Notes: generated from the letters alone by a model not told the origin. 64,000 nt of DNA from Labilithrix sp. (GCA_028287035.1 JAQBQL010000186.1:21361-85360), one strand, 5' to 3'; counted from the stretch's first letter, positions 1 through 9,476 are shown. Program-made: numbers and translations.

Positions 1-666
1 CAGCGCGTGCACGTCCGGGTACCGGGCGAGGATGTCGAGCAGGCGCTCTCCGCCCCGCAGACCGTGGACCGCCTCCCACGCGCGCGAGCCCTGCGGGACC
101 GGACCGTGATGGAGCACGACCACGACCGCCTTGCCGCGCCCCGACACGTCACGGACGGTGCGCTCCAGCGCGACCGCAGCGGCGCTCCCGATCTCGCCGG
201 CCGCGAGCGGGAATGCCTGGTGGCACGCGACGTCGAGCGGCAGGAAGAAGGCGCGCGCGCGCTCCACGACCGCGATCCGGTCGGGATGTCCGGCGGCCGA
301 CGCGCGGCGGAAGCGGGACAGCGGCCCGGCGATGGCGCGGGACCAGGCCCCTTCGCGCGTGATCGTGTCGTGATTGCCCGGGACGAGCGTCACGCGGTCG
401 GGGTCGATGCGCGCGTCCGACAGCACCTCCGCGAGCGTCTCGAACTGCGCGGTCGTGCCCGTCTCCGTGAGATCACCGGAGACGACGAGATGGGTCGCGC
501 CGCCCTCGCTGGCCAGAGCGAGCGCGGAGACCAGCCGGTCGATGCGCGCCTTCGGATCCAGAGCCCGGCCGGAGGAGCAGAGGCGCATCCCGCGCTCCAG
601 CACGGTCCGCGCCGGCGCGGGCCGTGAGTCGAGCAGGTGCAGATCCGAGAGGTGAGCGATCTTCAA
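1..666 (-). CDS. Metallophosphoesterase, calcineurin-like (3' end off window)
   Basis: The visible 222 residues hold the ordered metal-binding motifs of the calcineurin-like phosphoesterase superfamily: SDLHL near residue 7, GDLTETG near residue 63, GNHD near residue 95 and HHGPVP near residue 188. The last motif, GHxH, would lie past the window edge. This family hydrolyses phosphomono- or diesters at a two-metal centre; the substrate here cannot be told, although the MKIAHLSDLHL-type start resembles the CpdA/Icc-like branch. I chose a TTG start at 666 because it gives that family-typical N-terminus; an in-frame GTG at 711 would add a 15-residue tail with no family match. No clear ribosome binding site is visible. 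It lies 62 bp downstream of, and on the same strand as, the monooxygenase gene. Confidence 0.82.
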   Translation of the reverse strand, partial: MKIAHLSDLHLLDSRPAPARTVLERGMRLCSSGRALDPKARIDRLVSALALASEGGATHLVVSGDLTETGTTAQFETLAEVLSDARIDPDRVTLVPGNHDTITREGAWSRAIAGPLSRFRRASAAGHPDRIAVVERARAFFLPLDVACHQAFPLAAGEIGSAAAVALERTVRDVSGRGKAVVVVLHHGPVPQGSRAWEAVHGLRGGERLLDILARYPDVHAL

Positions 667-728
667 GCAAGCAGAGGATGCGGCCGCCCGCGGACGCGTG
701 CGTGGAGCCACGGTGACACCTCTGCAAC

Positions 729-1973
729 TTACGCAGGCCGCGGCGGGGGCCGGACCTCCAGCATGCGACCGGTGAAGCCGTCGATGACGCCCAGCATGCT
801 GAGCGTCATGATGCGCTCGAACAACGGAATCCGTGCGAGCAGCGGCATCCCGAGATCACGGAGCGTGCCGTGGAGCGGCTCGTCTCCCTGGAAGAACGGC
901 GTGAGCAGCCGCGTCACCAGCTGATAGAACGCGAGGTGATCGCGGCGGGCGCGCGAGTAGGCGTCGAGCGCGCAGGCGACGTCCCGCTCCTCGGCGGCCA
1001 GGCAGTCGGCGAGGACCATCGCGTCCCACAGCGCGAGGTTGCAGCCCTGGCCGAGCTGAGGACTCGTCGCATGGGCCGCGTCGCCGAGGTACACGACACT
1101 GCGGGTCGCCCACCGGTGCATGACGACGTCGTGGTAGCTCGCGAAGAGCACCTGATCGATATCGGTGATCTGCTCGAGCGCGAACGTGGACTCCGGGGCG
1201 AGCGCCGCGAGCTCCGCCTTCCACCGGTCGAGCCCCGCCGCGCGCCAGGCGTCGATGCGGTCGCAGCGGAGGCTCCAGAACAGGCTGACCAGGCGCGGTC
1301 CGGGGTCGGGCCCAGGACCGTGGCCGGTCGGCAAGAGGCCGAGGAAGCGCTGGTTCGTGTCGACGACCTGGCGCAGCACGTGCGCGTGCTCGTTGGGCTC
1401 GGGTCGCGTGTCGCGCGCGACGAACCAGAGCGCGCCCCACGGGTAGCGTTCGGCCCGCTTGCTGGTGCCGGTGTGGTCGCGCAGCTGGGAGCGCGCCCCG
1501 TCGCACACGACGACGAGCTCGTGCGGTCCGTGCCTCTCGCCGCCGGCGGAGAGAAGCCAGGTGGCGCGCGGCGTCCGCTCGAGGCCGGTGATCTCGAGCC
1601 CTTCCCGCACCGCGATGCGGGGCTCGAGCGACACCGCCCGGTGCAGCGCCTCGAACAGGACGCCGCGGTGGAGCCCGAGGCCGTACGCGGCGGGACCGAC
1701 CCTCGCATACGAGAGCGCGACGAGCGGCCTCCCATCGCGCGACGTGCAATACAGGCGATCGATCCGCGTGCCGCGGGCGACCACCGCCGCGCCGAGGCCG
1801 AGGCGCTCGAGCACGTGGAGGCCGGTCGGTTGCATCGTGATGCCCGCACCCACCGGGCGCGGATCGAGAACGCGTTCGTAGAGCGTCACGCGATGGCCGG
1901 CGCGCGCCAGGAAGAGCGCCGCAGCAGATCCCGCGGTCCCCGCTCCGATGACCCCGACGTCGAGCGCGCGCAC
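729..1973 (-). CDS. FAD-dependent monooxygenase (PHBH/UbiH-like fold)
   Basis: This 414-residue protein has the class A flavoprotein monooxygenase layout: the Rossmann dinucleotide motif GVIGAGTAGSAAA at the N-terminus, a DG motif (VVVCDGARSQLR, about residue 155) and the second FAD motif GDAAHATSPQLGQG near residue 300. Such enzymes use NAD(P)H and O2 to hydroxylate aromatic or polyketide-like substrates; the substrate here is unknown. The GTG start at 1973 places the FAD motif at residues 7-19, as usual. The reading frame stays open far upstream, but that part lies opposite the trypsin-like gene and shows no family similarity. The start is 54 bp from the divergent protease gene. No biosynthetic partner genes are visible. 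Confidence 0.85.
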   Translation of the reverse strand: MRALDVGVIGAGTAGSAAALFLARAGHRVTLYERVLDPRPVGAGITMQPTGLHVLERLGLGAAVVARGTRIDRLYCTSRDGRPLVALSYARVGPAAYGLGLHRGVLFEALHRAVSLEPRIAVREGLEITGLERTPRATWLLSAGGERHGPHELVVVCDGARSQLRDHTGTSKRAERYPWGALWFVARDTRPEPNEHAHVLRQVVDTNQRFLGLLPTGHGPGPDPGPRLVSLFWSLRCDRIDAWRAAGLDRWKAELAALAPESTFALEQITDIDQVLFASYHDVVMHRWATRSVVYLGDAAHATSPQLGQGCNLALWDAMVLADCLAAEERDVACALDAYSRARRDHLAFYQLVTRLLTPFFQGDEPLHGTLRDLGMPLLARIPLFERIMTLSMLGVIDGFTGRMLEVRPPPRPA

Positions 1974-2027
1974 CGCGGGCGATGGTAGCGGGATCCGCGA
2001 GGCCACGAGCCGTGCAATAAGAAGCGG

Positions 2028-3305
2028 ATGCGGCAGAGGCCCTTCGCACGTTCCCGGGCCGCATGCCGGCAGGTCCTCGCCGGCCTCGCGCTCGCCGGCG
2101 CCGGCGCGTCGTGCGCGAGCGGCGCGAGCGTCGACGAGCACGTCGGGCAGGCACGGTCTGCCGTGCTCCGCGGGACGGCCTCCGGCGCGAGCGACGACGC
2201 GGTGGTCGCCCTCGCGGCCTATCACAACGCCACGCTCTACTCGCTGTGCACGGCGACGCTCGTCGCGCCCGATCTGCTCGTCACCGCGCGGCACTGCCTC
2301 GCGGTCACCGATCCGGTCACGGTGTGCTCGGCCGAGGGCGCGCCCGTGAAGGGCGCCACCGTGCACGAGGAGTTCCTCGCTCCCGATCTCCTCGTCTACA
2401 CCGGCGCCGAGCTTGGTGACCGCTGGATGGACCCGTCGCTCGCCGCCGCGCATGGCGTCAGCATCGTCCGCGAGGACGCGGCGACCACCTGCAACCGGGA
2501 CCTCGCGTTCGTCGTGCTCGACCACGATCTGCCGGGCCGCTTCGCCCGCCTCCGCACCGCGCGCCCGACGTCGGCCGGCGAGCCTCTCGCGGTCGTCGGC
2601 TACGGGGTCACCGAGGGCGGAGATCTCTCGCCGCGACGCCTGCGCCGTGACGGCGTACCGGTGCTCGCGACCGGGCCCGCGCCGCTGGACGACCCGCCCG
2701 GATCGGGCATCGGGTCCTCGGAGCTCCTCGTCGGCGAATCGATCTGCGCCGGCGACAGCGGCGGCCCGGCGTTCGCCGCGTCGGGCGCGCTCGTGGGCGT
2801 GGTCGGGCGCGGCGGCAACGGCCGCGACGACCCCGCGGACCTCGCGGTCGCGTGCAGCGATCCAGGAGCGAAGAACGTCTACATGCAGCTCTTCGCGAAG
2901 CCCGACGTCGTGGCGGAGGCGTTCGCGCGCGCCGGCCACGCCCCGCGCATCGAGGACGATCGCCCGGTCGCGGCGGCGGGCGGCGCGTGCGAGCAGAGCT
3001 TCGATTGCACGAGCGACGCCTGCATCGCCGGCGTGTGCGCCCCCCGCTGCGAGACCACGGCGTGCCCGGGATCCCTCGCCTGCGGAGCCTTCGAGGACAA
3101 GCTCGCCTGCCACGACCCGGCGACGCTGCCCGCGTCGGCCCGAGGCAGCGGGTGCGCGGCGGCGCCCGGCGACCCTCCGCGGGGGCTGGCCTCCGGAGTC
3201 CTCCTCGTCCTGGTCGCCGCGCTCCGGCTCCGCAGGTCCAGGAACGAGAAACGCCGGGGCAAGGTCTCCCCTGCCCCGGCGTTCCGGGCCTCGCAAGCCT
3301 CGTGA
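2028..3305 (+). CDS. Trypsin-like serine protease (S1) with MYXO-CTERM-type tail
   Basis: A 425-residue secreted S1 protease. A signal-peptide-like N-terminus (hydrophobic LAGLALAGAGASC) is followed by the catalytic triad in order: His in VTARHCL (about residue 88), Asp in NRDLAFVVLD and Ser in CAGDSGGP. After the protease domain comes a short Cys-rich stretch (residues about 320-365) and then a tail with the MYXO-CTERM pattern: a Gly/Cys motif (GSGCAA), one hydrophobic helix and the basic cluster RLRRSR. In this family the tail is recognised by myxosortase-type rhomboid proteases and leads to surface anchoring. The frame continues about 20 residues beyond the basic cluster through a strong inverted repeat, so those last residues are probably an accident of the terminator. 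It is convergent with the thiolase gene. Confidence 0.85.
   Translation: MRQRPFARSRAACRQVLAGLALAGAGASCASGASVDEHVGQARSAVLRGTASGASDDAVVALAAYHNATLYSLCTATLVAPDLLVTARHCLAVTDPVTVCSAEGAPVKGATVHEEFLAPDLLVYTGAELGDRWMDPSLAAAHGVSIVREDAATTCNRDLAFVVLDHDLPGRFARLRTARPTSAGEPLAVVGYGVTEGGDLSPRRLRRDGVPVLATGPAPLDDPPGSGIGSSELLVGESICAGDSGGPAFAASGALVGVVGRGGNGRDDPADLAVACSDPGAKNVYMQLFAKPDVVAEAFARAGHAPRIEDDRPVAAAGGACEQSFDCTSDACIAGVCAPRCETTACPGSLACGAFEDKLACHDPATLPASARGSGCAAAPGDPPRGLASGVLLVLVAALRLRRSRNEKRRGKVSPAPAFRASQAS
3250..3283. terminator. Strong inverted repeat at convergent gene ends
   Basis: AACGCCGGGGCA at 3250-3261 is repeated perfectly as its complement TGCCCCGGCGTT at 3272-3283, leaving a 10-nt centre in which two more G-C pairs can form around a TCTC loop. 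It lies inside the last codons of the S1 protease frame and 30 bp before the stop of the convergent thiolase gene, so it could end transcription from both sides. There is no clear T-run on either strand, so intrinsic termination is inferred from position and stem strength only. Confidence 0.6.
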
Positions 3306-3312
3306 GTGACGG

Positions 3313-4479
3313 TCAGTCGATGCGCTCGAACAGACCGGCCGCGCCCATGCCGCCGCCGATGCACATCGAGACGATGCCGTACTTGCCCTTGCGGCGACCG
3401 AGCTCGTAGAGCAGCGACGACGTCAGCTTGGCGCCGGTGCAGCCGAGCGGGTGCCCGAGCGCGATGGCGCCGCCGTTGACGTTGAGCTTCTCGTCGGGAA
3501 TCCCGAGCTCGCGGGTGACGTAGAACGCCTGGCTGGCGAAGGCCTCGTTGATCTCGAAGAGATCGATGTCCTTGATCGAGAGGCCCGTCTTCTTGAGCAG
3601 CTTCTGGATCGCGGGGAGCGGGCCGATGCCCATGATCGACGGGTCGACGCCGACGGTGACGAACTGACGGAGGTAGGCGAGGCCCTTCACCCCGAGCTCC
3701 TTCGCCTTCTCGCCGCTCATGACGAGCGCCGCGGCCGCGCCGTCGGACAGCGGAGAGCTGTTGCCGGCGGTGACCGAGCCCTTCTGCGAGAACACGGGCT
3801 TCAGGGCGGAGAGGCCCTCGAGCGTCGTGTCGGCCCGGGGCATCTCGTCGACCTTGAACTCGAACTCGACGCGCTCGTTGCCATTGAAGCGGTGCGACTT
3901 CACGGCGATGATCTCGGCGTCGAACACGCGCTTCTCGATCGCGGCGGCCGCCTTCTTCTGGCTCTTGAGCGCGAACTCGTCCTGCTGCTGGCGCGTGATA
4001 CCGAACTTGTTGGCGACGTTCTCGGCGGTGATGCCCATCGGCGTGTAGACCGACGCGTACTTGGCCATCGCCTCGGGGGAGGCCGAGAGCTTGTTGCCGG
4101 TCATCGGCACGAGCGTCATCGACTCGAGGCCTCCGGCCACGACGATGTCGCTCGAGCCGAGCATGATCTGGCCGGCCGCGGTGGCGAGGGCCTGGAGACC
4201 GCTCGAGCAGAAGCGGTTGATGGTCTGGGCGCCGACCTCTTCGGGGAGGCCGCCGAGCATGCCCGCGACGCGAGCGACGTTGAGCCCCTGCTCGCCTTCC
4301 GGCATGGCGCAGCCCATGACGACGTCGTCGACGTCGCTCGGCTTCACCTGGGGAACACGGGCCATCAGGCCCCGGACGACGTCGCCGGCGAGCTCGTCCG
4401 ACCGCTTGTTGGAGAGGGAGCCCTTGATGGCGCGACCGACCGCGCTGCGAACCGCTTCGGCAATGACGATGTCTTTCAT
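3313..4479 (-). CDS. fadA: Acetyl-CoA C-acyltransferase (3-ketoacyl-CoA thiolase)
   Basis: The 388-residue length and motifs are those of degradative thiolases: the nucleophilic Cys in NRFCSSGLQ (about residue 91), NEAFA, the histidine motif [15 protein letters not shown] (about residue 345) and the C-terminal CIGGGMG with the second catalytic Cys. It cleaves 3-ketoacyl-CoA with CoA in the last step of beta-oxidation. It sits 18 bp downstream of the FadN-type gene on the same strand, with GGGAG a short distance upstream of its ATG, so the two form an operon encoding the hydratase, dehydrogenase and thiolase steps. No operator is obvious. Confidence 0.93.
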   Translation of the reverse strand: MKDIVIAEAVRSAVGRAIKGSLSNKRSDELAGDVVRGLMARVPQVKPSDVDDVVMGCAMPEGEQGLNVARVAGMLGGLPEEVGAQTINRFCSSGLQALATAAGQIMLGSSDIVVAGGLESMTLVPMTGNKLSASPEAMAKYASVYTPMGITAENVANKFGITRQQQDEFALKSQKKAAAAIEKRVFDAEIIAVKSHRFNGNERVEFEFKVDEMPRADTTLEGLSALKPVFSQKGSVTAGNSSPLSDGAAAALVMSGEKAKELGVKGLAYLRQFVTVGVDPSIMGIGPLPAIQKLLKKTGLSIKDIDLFEINEAFASQAFYVTRELGIPDEKLNVNGGAIALGHPLGCTGAKLTSSLLYELGRRKGKYGIVSMCIGGGMGAAGLFERID

Positions 4480-4497
4480 GACTATTACTCCCAGTCC

Positions 4498-6873
4498 TCA
4501 GTTACGAAGCGGCTTGTTGTTCATGAGCATGTACTGCATGCGCTCCTGGCTCTTCGGCTCGCCGCAGAGGCTGAGGAATGCTTCACGCTCGAGGTCGAGC
4601 ATGTCGTCCTCGGTGATGTCCTTGGACGCGCCGGCGATGCCGCCGCAGAGGACGTTGGCGAGCTTGCGCGCGATCTTCGCGTCGTGCTCGGAGGCGTAGC
4701 CACCGGCGACGAGCGTGTCGACCATCATGCTGAGCGTCGCGATTCCGTTCTCGCCGGGCAGCCGGTACGCGCGCGGGGTGGGCGCGTGGTAGTTCGATTC
4801 GGACAGGCCGATGGCGCGCGCCTTCGCGTCGACGATCTGGCGAGCGCGGTCGAACGAGACGCCGTCGGTACGGCGGAAGTAGCCGAGCGCCTTTCCCTCG
4901 TCGGCGGAGGTCGCGATCTTGACGAGCGCGATGTTCTTGAAGGTCTGCGTGACGAACTCGTACGTGCTGACGTTCGTGCCCTCGGGGATGCCCTCGAGCG
5001 CGCGCCACAGCATGTTGAGCGTTCCTGCGCCGCCCGGGATGAGGCCGACGCCGACCTCGACGAGGCCCGAGTACGTCTCGGCCGCCGCCTGCACGCCGGT
5101 CGCTCCGAGACAGAGCTCGAGACCGCCACCGAGCGTCATGCCGTAGGGCGCGACGATGACGGGGACGCGCGAGTACTTCATCCGCTGCGTCGCGTACTGG
5201 TAGCCCTTGACCATCTCCTCGATCTGGCCGAACTGGCCCTGACCGGCGGCCATCACGACGAGGAAGAGATTGGCGCCGACGCAGAAGTGCTCGCCGTCGT
5301 TGGCGATGACGAGGCCGCGGAAGTCGCTCTCCGCCTTCGCGACCGAGTCGTGGATCATCTTGATGACGTCCGGATCGATGCTGTTGGCCTTCGTCTTGAA
5401 GGTGAGGCCGAGGATGCCGTCGCCGAGGTCCCACGCCTCCGCGCCGTCGTTCTTGAGGACGGGGGAGCCGCCCTTCCTGAGCTGCTTCAGCGTGGCGTAC
5501 CGCCGGTCCTGCTCGACCGCGACGTACTCGCCCTTCAGGAGATCGAAGACCTTGCCGTCGTCGGTATAGAAGGACTTGGCGCCGGCCGCCTTCATCTTGG
5601 CAATCGAGTCGGGGAGCTTCACGCCCGCCTTTTCCATCGCGTCGGCGGTCTCGGTGAAGCCGAGCGCGTCCCAGACCTCGAAGGGCCCGAGCTCCCAGTT
5701 GTATCCCCACTTCATCGCGTCATCGATGGCGATGACCGAGTCGGCAATCTCGCCGATGCGACGCGCCGAGTACGAGAGGCTCTTGTAGAGGATCTTGCGG
5801 GCGAACTCGCCGGCCTTGCCCTGATCGGCGACGAGCTTCTTCACGCGCTCGCGCGGATTCTCGATCTTCGACAGACCCTTGGTCGCGGCCTTGATCGACT
5901 CGTCGCCGCCCTTGGGGCGATACTCGAGCGTCTTCGGGTCGAGCGTCTGGATCTGCTTGTCGGCGCCGCGCTTGAAGAATCCGCCCTTGGTCTTGTCGCC
6001 GAGAAGCTTCTTCTCGACCATCTTCTTGATGTAGTCGGGCACCTGGAAGACGTCGCGGTCCTCGTCCTCGGTGAGCGACGTGTAGCAGTTGGCAGCCACG
6101 TGCATGAACGTGTCGAGGCCGACGAGGTCCGCGGTGCGGAAGCTCGCGCTCTTCGGGTGCGCCATCGGCGTGCCGGTGATGTTGTCGACGTCCTCGGGCG
6201 CGAGGCCGTCCTCCAGCATCTGGTGGATGGTCGCCATCATCGCGTGCGCGCCGATGCGATTACCCACGAAGTTCGGGGTGTCCTTGCCGAAGACGACGCC
6301 CTTGCCGAGCGTGTCCTGGGCGAACCGCACGCAGTGGGCGACGACGTCCTTGTCCGCGTCGGGACCGTGGACGATCTCGAGCAGCTTCATGTACCGGACG
6401 GGATTGAAGAAGTGCAGCACGATGAAGTGCTTCTTGAAGTTGTCGCTCCGGCCCTTCGTCATCTCGGAGATGCGGAGGCCCGAGGTGTTCGAGGCGACGA
6501 TGCAGTGCTCGGGCACGAGCTTCTCGAGCTTCGCGAACAGCTCCTGCTTCGCCTCGACCTTCTCGATGATGGCCTCGATGACGAGGTCGCAGTCCTTCAG
6601 CTTGTCGAGGTCGTCCTCGACGTTGCCGACCTTCACGAGGCGCGCGGCGTCCTTGTGGAAGAACGCGGCGGGACGCGCCTTCGTCGCCTTCTCGAGGCCG
6701 CCCGCCGACCAGCCGTTACGCTTGGCGGGGTTCTTCTTCTCCTCGTCCGTGAGGTTCGGCGGGACGATGTCGAGCAGCAGGACCTCGAGGCCCGCGTTCG
6801 CAAAGTGGGCGGCGATCCCGCTGCCCATGACTCCGGCCCCGATGACGGCAGTTCGACGAATAGGCTTGTTCAT
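4498..6873 (-). CDS. fadN: 3-hydroxyacyl-CoA dehydrogenase/enoyl-CoA hydratase fusion, FadN type
   Basis: A 791-residue bifunctional beta-oxidation enzyme. The N-terminal half is the NAD-binding hydroxyacyl-CoA dehydrogenase: AVIGAGVMGSGIAAHFANAG at residues 9-28, then SNTSGL and HFFNPV with the catalytic His region near residues 135-170. The C-terminal third is an enoyl-CoA hydratase/crotonase domain (oxyanion-hole regions around GEHFCVGANLFL and GGGLELCL, about residues 530-610). Dehydrogenase first and hydratase last is the order of Bacillus-type FadN and the reverse of E. coli FadB. The thiolase follows in the same operon. A 3-hydroxyacyl-CoA dehydrogenase C-terminal domain lies between the two halves. 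Confidence 0.9.
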   Translation of the reverse strand: MNKPIRRTAVIGAGVMGSGIAAHFANAGLEVLLLDIVPPNLTDEEKKNPAKRNGWSAGGLEKATKARPAAFFHKDAARLVKVGNVEDDLDKLKDCDLVIEAIIEKVEAKQELFAKLEKLVPEHCIVASNTSGLRISEMTKGRSDNFKKHFIVLHFFNPVRYMKLLEIVHGPDADKDVVAHCVRFAQDTLGKGVVFGKDTPNFVGNRIGAHAMMATIHQMLEDGLAPEDVDNITGTPMAHPKSASFRTADLVGLDTFMHVAANCYTSLTEDEDRDVFQVPDYIKKMVEKKLLGDKTKGGFFKRGADKQIQTLDPKTLEYRPKGGDESIKAATKGLSKIENPRERVKKLVADQGKAGEFARKILYKSLSYSARRIGEIADSVIAIDDAMKWGYNWELGPFEVWDALGFTETADAMEKAGVKLPDSIAKMKAAGAKSFYTDDGKVFDLLKGEYVAVEQDRRYATLKQLRKGGSPVLKNDGAEAWDLGDGILGLTFKTKANSIDPDVIKMIHDSVAKAESDFRGLVIANDGEHFCVGANLFLVVMAAGQGQFGQIEEMVKGYQYATQRMKYSRVPVIVAPYGMTLGGGLELCLGATGVQAAAETYSGLVEVGVGLIPGGAGTLNMLWRALEGIPEGTNVSTYEFVTQTFKNIALVKIATSADEGKALGYFRRTDGVSFDRARQIVDAKARAIGLSESNYHAPTPRAYRLPGENGIATLSMMVDTLVAGGYASEHDAKIARKLANVLCGGIAGASKDITEDDMLDLEREAFLSLCGEPKSQERMQYMLMNNKPLRN

Positions 6874-6954
6874 GCGCCCGGAAATAGAGCCCGCCCGGGG
6901 GCCGCGCGCAAGACTGAACCGCCATTCAGAAATCAGAAAGCGGGCGGCCGAGGC

Positions 6955-7692
6955 TCACTGGAAGCCGCGCGGGGGCAGGCTCCTCAGGTACGTGATGAGC
7001 CCATCCTTCTGGGCGTCCGTGACGTTCCACCGGTGCTGCGTGGTGCCGTCCCCGATCTTGATGACCGACGGGCCGGGCTTCACGCCGGTCGTGATGATGA
7101 CGCCGATCTCCTGGTCGGACGCGGTGCCGAGCGCGGCCGACGAATGGTCGACCGCCGAATCTCCGGCGTGGCAGGAGGTGCACGGGCGATCGGCGCCGGT
7201 CCCCGCGGCCTGGTACCGCGCCTCGCCGACCGCGTAGCGTGAAGGATCGTACGCGGTGATCGTCACGGTCGCGGTCGTCGACCTTCCGCGTGAGGTCGCG
7301 GTGAGGGTCACGGTGCCGGCCTTCCGGGCGCTCACGAGGAAGTACTGGCCGCTGTCGGTGACGCCGTCCTTCGTCGGGTTCACGAGGCTGGTCCTCGCGA
7401 CGGACGCGAGGCTCTCGTCGGCGACGGTCACGGTCAGGTCGGCGTCCGCGTCGTACACGGCGACGGGCACCTGGAAGGCGTGCGTTCCGTCACTCCCCGT
7501 GAACACCGCGCCCGGGCGGAAGAGCAGCTCGCCGAGGCCGGAGCCCGGCGGCGCCGCCGAGTCGTAGGTGCTGCCGTCGCGCGCGCCGGCGTCCGCTGCC
7601 TCGTCGTCGTCGACGAGGACCTCCTTCGTGCTCGAGCAGGCGGCGAGCGACACGACCAGCGCTGCGCCGGCGAGGACCACGGAGGATCTCAT
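6955..7692 (-). CDS. Lipoprotein with Ig-like segment and cytochrome c heme motif
   Basis: The start at 7692 (16 residues inside the longest frame) gives a compact lipoprotein signal, MRSSVVLAGAALVVSLAAC, with lipobox LAAC. A polar linker follows, then a beta-rich stretch (about residues 45-150, TVTLTATSRGRSTTATVTI) typical of bacterial Ig-like folds, then a single heme-binding motif CTSCH near residue 176. The tail TDAQKDGLITYLRSLPP matches the last helix of class I cytochromes c. No Met follows the heme motif, so the sixth ligand is probably not Met; QHRW offers a His. It is likely an outer-membrane or periplasmic electron-transfer lipoprotein. Neighbours give no partner. Nothing resembling a terminator is clear in the 81 bp before the FadN start. 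Confidence 0.7.
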   Translation of the reverse strand: MRSSVVLAGAALVVSLAACSSTKEVLVDDDEAADAGARDGSTYDSAAPPGSGLGELLFRPGAVFTGSDGTHAFQVPVAVYDADADLTVTVADESLASVARTSLVNPTKDGVTDSGQYFLVSARKAGTVTLTATSRGRSTTATVTITAYDPSRYAVGEARYQAAGTGADRPCTSCHAGDSAVDHSSAALGTASDQEIGVIITTGVKPGPSVIKIGDGTTQHRWNVTDAQKDGLITYLRSLPPRGFQ

Positions 7693-7832
7693 CGACGGCG
7701 GGACCAGCAACCGTCGTGCCGGTAGGAAGGGAGGCGTCACGGCCCTGATCCCGCGTGGATCGCGAGCTCCGGCGCGTCATCCGCGCGTGCGCCTGGATCG
7801 TCGGAGGACCGGGCTGCGCGCCGAGGACCCGC

Positions 7833-9272
7833 TCAGTTCCCGTCGCTCTGCGCCGGCGCCTCGGTGGCGAGGCTCGCCGCCGGCTCGCGCGCGCCCTGGG
7901 TCTCGATCTCGCCGCTGGTCACCTCGACCTCGGAGGTGCCGGGCTCGGCCGCCGGAGCCGCGAGCGACGCCGCCGCCGGCCCGACCGACGAGGTGCGTAC
8001 GTCGGGGTCGAGCGCGAGGTCCACGACCAGCGCGGTCGCCGACATCACGAACGTGACGACCGACGCGCCGACCGCCATCCACGCCCGCGCCCGCTTCGCG
8101 CGAGGCCCGGGGGGCATCATGACCTCCCGGGGACGGCGCCTCGCGATGCAGGAGCCGCGGTCGGCGCGCGGGTCGTAGCCGCAGGTGTCGATGGTGGTGA
8201 ACGAGAGACGCTCCGGCTCCTCGATGGTGACGGCGGGCGGCATCGCGAGCCGGTCGAGGATCACCGCGTCCTCGTCGAGATCGAACTGCGGGTACTCGCG
8301 CGCCGGGCGCACCGAGACGCGCGCGACGTTGATGGCCTTGCGCTGCTCGGCGATGGCGGGCCCCGCCACCTGGAGGACCAGGTCGGCGACGTCGTCCCGC
8401 GAGGCGGCACCCGGGAGCGCGGCCTCCAGCGCGCCCTGGAGCTCGCGGATGGTGGCGAAGCGGTCCTCCGGCAGGCGCGCGAGGCAGCGGGCGATGACGG
8501 CATCGAGCGCGCTCGGCACGGCGCCGTTGACGGAGGCGGCGCTCGGCACGGCGGCGTCGAGCGTGAGACGGAGGGACTCGGCGGGGCTCGCGCCGCGGAA
8601 CAGGTTCTTGCCGGTGACCGTCTCCCAGAGGACGACGCCGAGCGCGAACATGTCGGACTGCGCCGAGAACCGCGCGCCCTTCAGGTACTCGGGCGCCATG
8701 TAGCCGAGCTTGCCCGGCGGCTCGTACTCCTTCACCTCGACGTCGTCGCGGTGGTTGGTCTTCGCGATGCCGAAGTCGGTGAGGCGCGCGAGTCCGTCGG
8801 TGTCGATGAGGATGTTCTGCGGGGACACGTCTCGGTGCACGAGGCCGAGCGCCTCGCCATCCTCGTTCCTGGCGAGGTGAATCGCGTGGAGCGCGGCGCA
8901 CGCATCCAGGCCGATGCGCACCGCGATCGGCAACGCGAGCGCTCCCGTCGTAGCGAGGAGGTGCGCGAGCGAGGTGCCCTCGACGTAGTCCATGACGAGG
9001 AGGAGCTCGCCGTCCGTCTCCTCGACGTCGTCGACGCTCACCACGTTCGGGTGCCGCACGGCCGACGCGATGCGCGCCTCGGTGAGGATGGCGGCGCGGA
9101 GCTCGGGGTCACCGAGGAGGTGAGGATGCGCGCGCTTGATGGCGACCGGCCGCTTGAACCCCGCGGCGCCGCGCTGGATGCCGACGTACACCGAGCCCAT
9201 GCCCCCCGTCGCGATGCAGCTCGCGATCCGGTAGCGAGCAGAGGACGGGAGAGTATCGGACGGCTCGCTCAT
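7833..9272 (-). CDS. Membrane-anchored Ser/Thr protein kinase
   Basis: A 479-residue Hanks-type kinase. The kinase domain fills residues 14-285: Gly-rich loop TGGMGSVYVG, VAIK lysine, catalytic loop HRDVSPQN, DFG (LTDFGIAK) and the APE-like MAPE. SPQN in place of KPQN is common in myxobacterial kinases. After a roughly 110-residue linker, a single hydrophobic segment (MAVGASVVTFVMSATALVV, about residues 400-418) would anchor it, leaving a short acidic, Ala/Glu-rich tail outside. No sensor domain is seen. It is divergent from the ECF sigma operon across a 218-bp gap, but nothing in the sequence shows that the two are linked. Confidence 0.9.
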   Translation of the reverse strand: MSEPSDTLPSSARYRIASCIATGGMGSVYVGIQRGAAGFKRPVAIKRAHPHLLGDPELRAAILTEARIASAVRHPNVVSVDDVEETDGELLLVMDYVEGTSLAHLLATTGALALPIAVRIGLDACAALHAIHLARNEDGEALGLVHRDVSPQNILIDTDGLARLTDFGIAKTNHRDDVEVKEYEPPGKLGYMAPEYLKGARFSAQSDMFALGVVLWETVTGKNLFRGASPAESLRLTLDAAVPSAASVNGAVPSALDAVIARCLARLPEDRFATIRELQGALEAALPGAASRDDVADLVLQVAGPAIAEQRKAINVARVSVRPAREYPQFDLDEDAVILDRLAMPPAVTIEEPERLSFTTIDTCGYDPRADRGSCIARRRPREVMMPPGPRAKRARAWMAVGASVVTFVMSATALVVDLALDPDVRTSSVGPAAASLAAPAAEPGTSEVEVTSGEIETQGAREPAASLATEAPAQSDGN

Positions 9273-9450
9273 GGCGCCCGCTGAAGCACGACCCGCGCCA
9301 ACCCCTCGAAGCGACGAAACCAGGGAAAAACAGGCTCCGCGACATCAACCCAGGAGAGCTGAGAGCGGTCGGGGGTGACCCTGGGTCGGGGATGACTCCG
9401 GAGGGGCGACCTGCGGCGCGGGTCGTACCTCGGGAAAAACGAGGGCGGCG

Positions 9451-9476
9451 TGTAACTCCGGACGAGGCTCTGCCAC
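9451..9476 (+). promoter_or_regulatory. Putative ECF-type promoter of the sigma operon
   Basis: TGTAACTCC (9451-9459), 12 nt, then GCCAC (9472-9476). The same two blocks at exactly the same spacing occur upstream of the DsbA-like gene at 10644-10669. TGTAAC-like -35 blocks are known for several ECF groups. If GCCAC lies in the -10 region, transcription would begin close to 9485, almost at the chosen ATG (9491), implying a very short leader or a leaderless mRNA. Autoregulation by the adjacent sigma factor is inferred. Confidence 0.55.

Noticed and set aside
3451..7242. Very long open frame on the + strand opposite the thiolase and FadN genes
   Set aside because: It is the antisense shadow of high-GC genes: its translation is rich in Arg/Ala/Asp/Val repeats with no domain, and the minus-strand frames have complete catalytic motifs.
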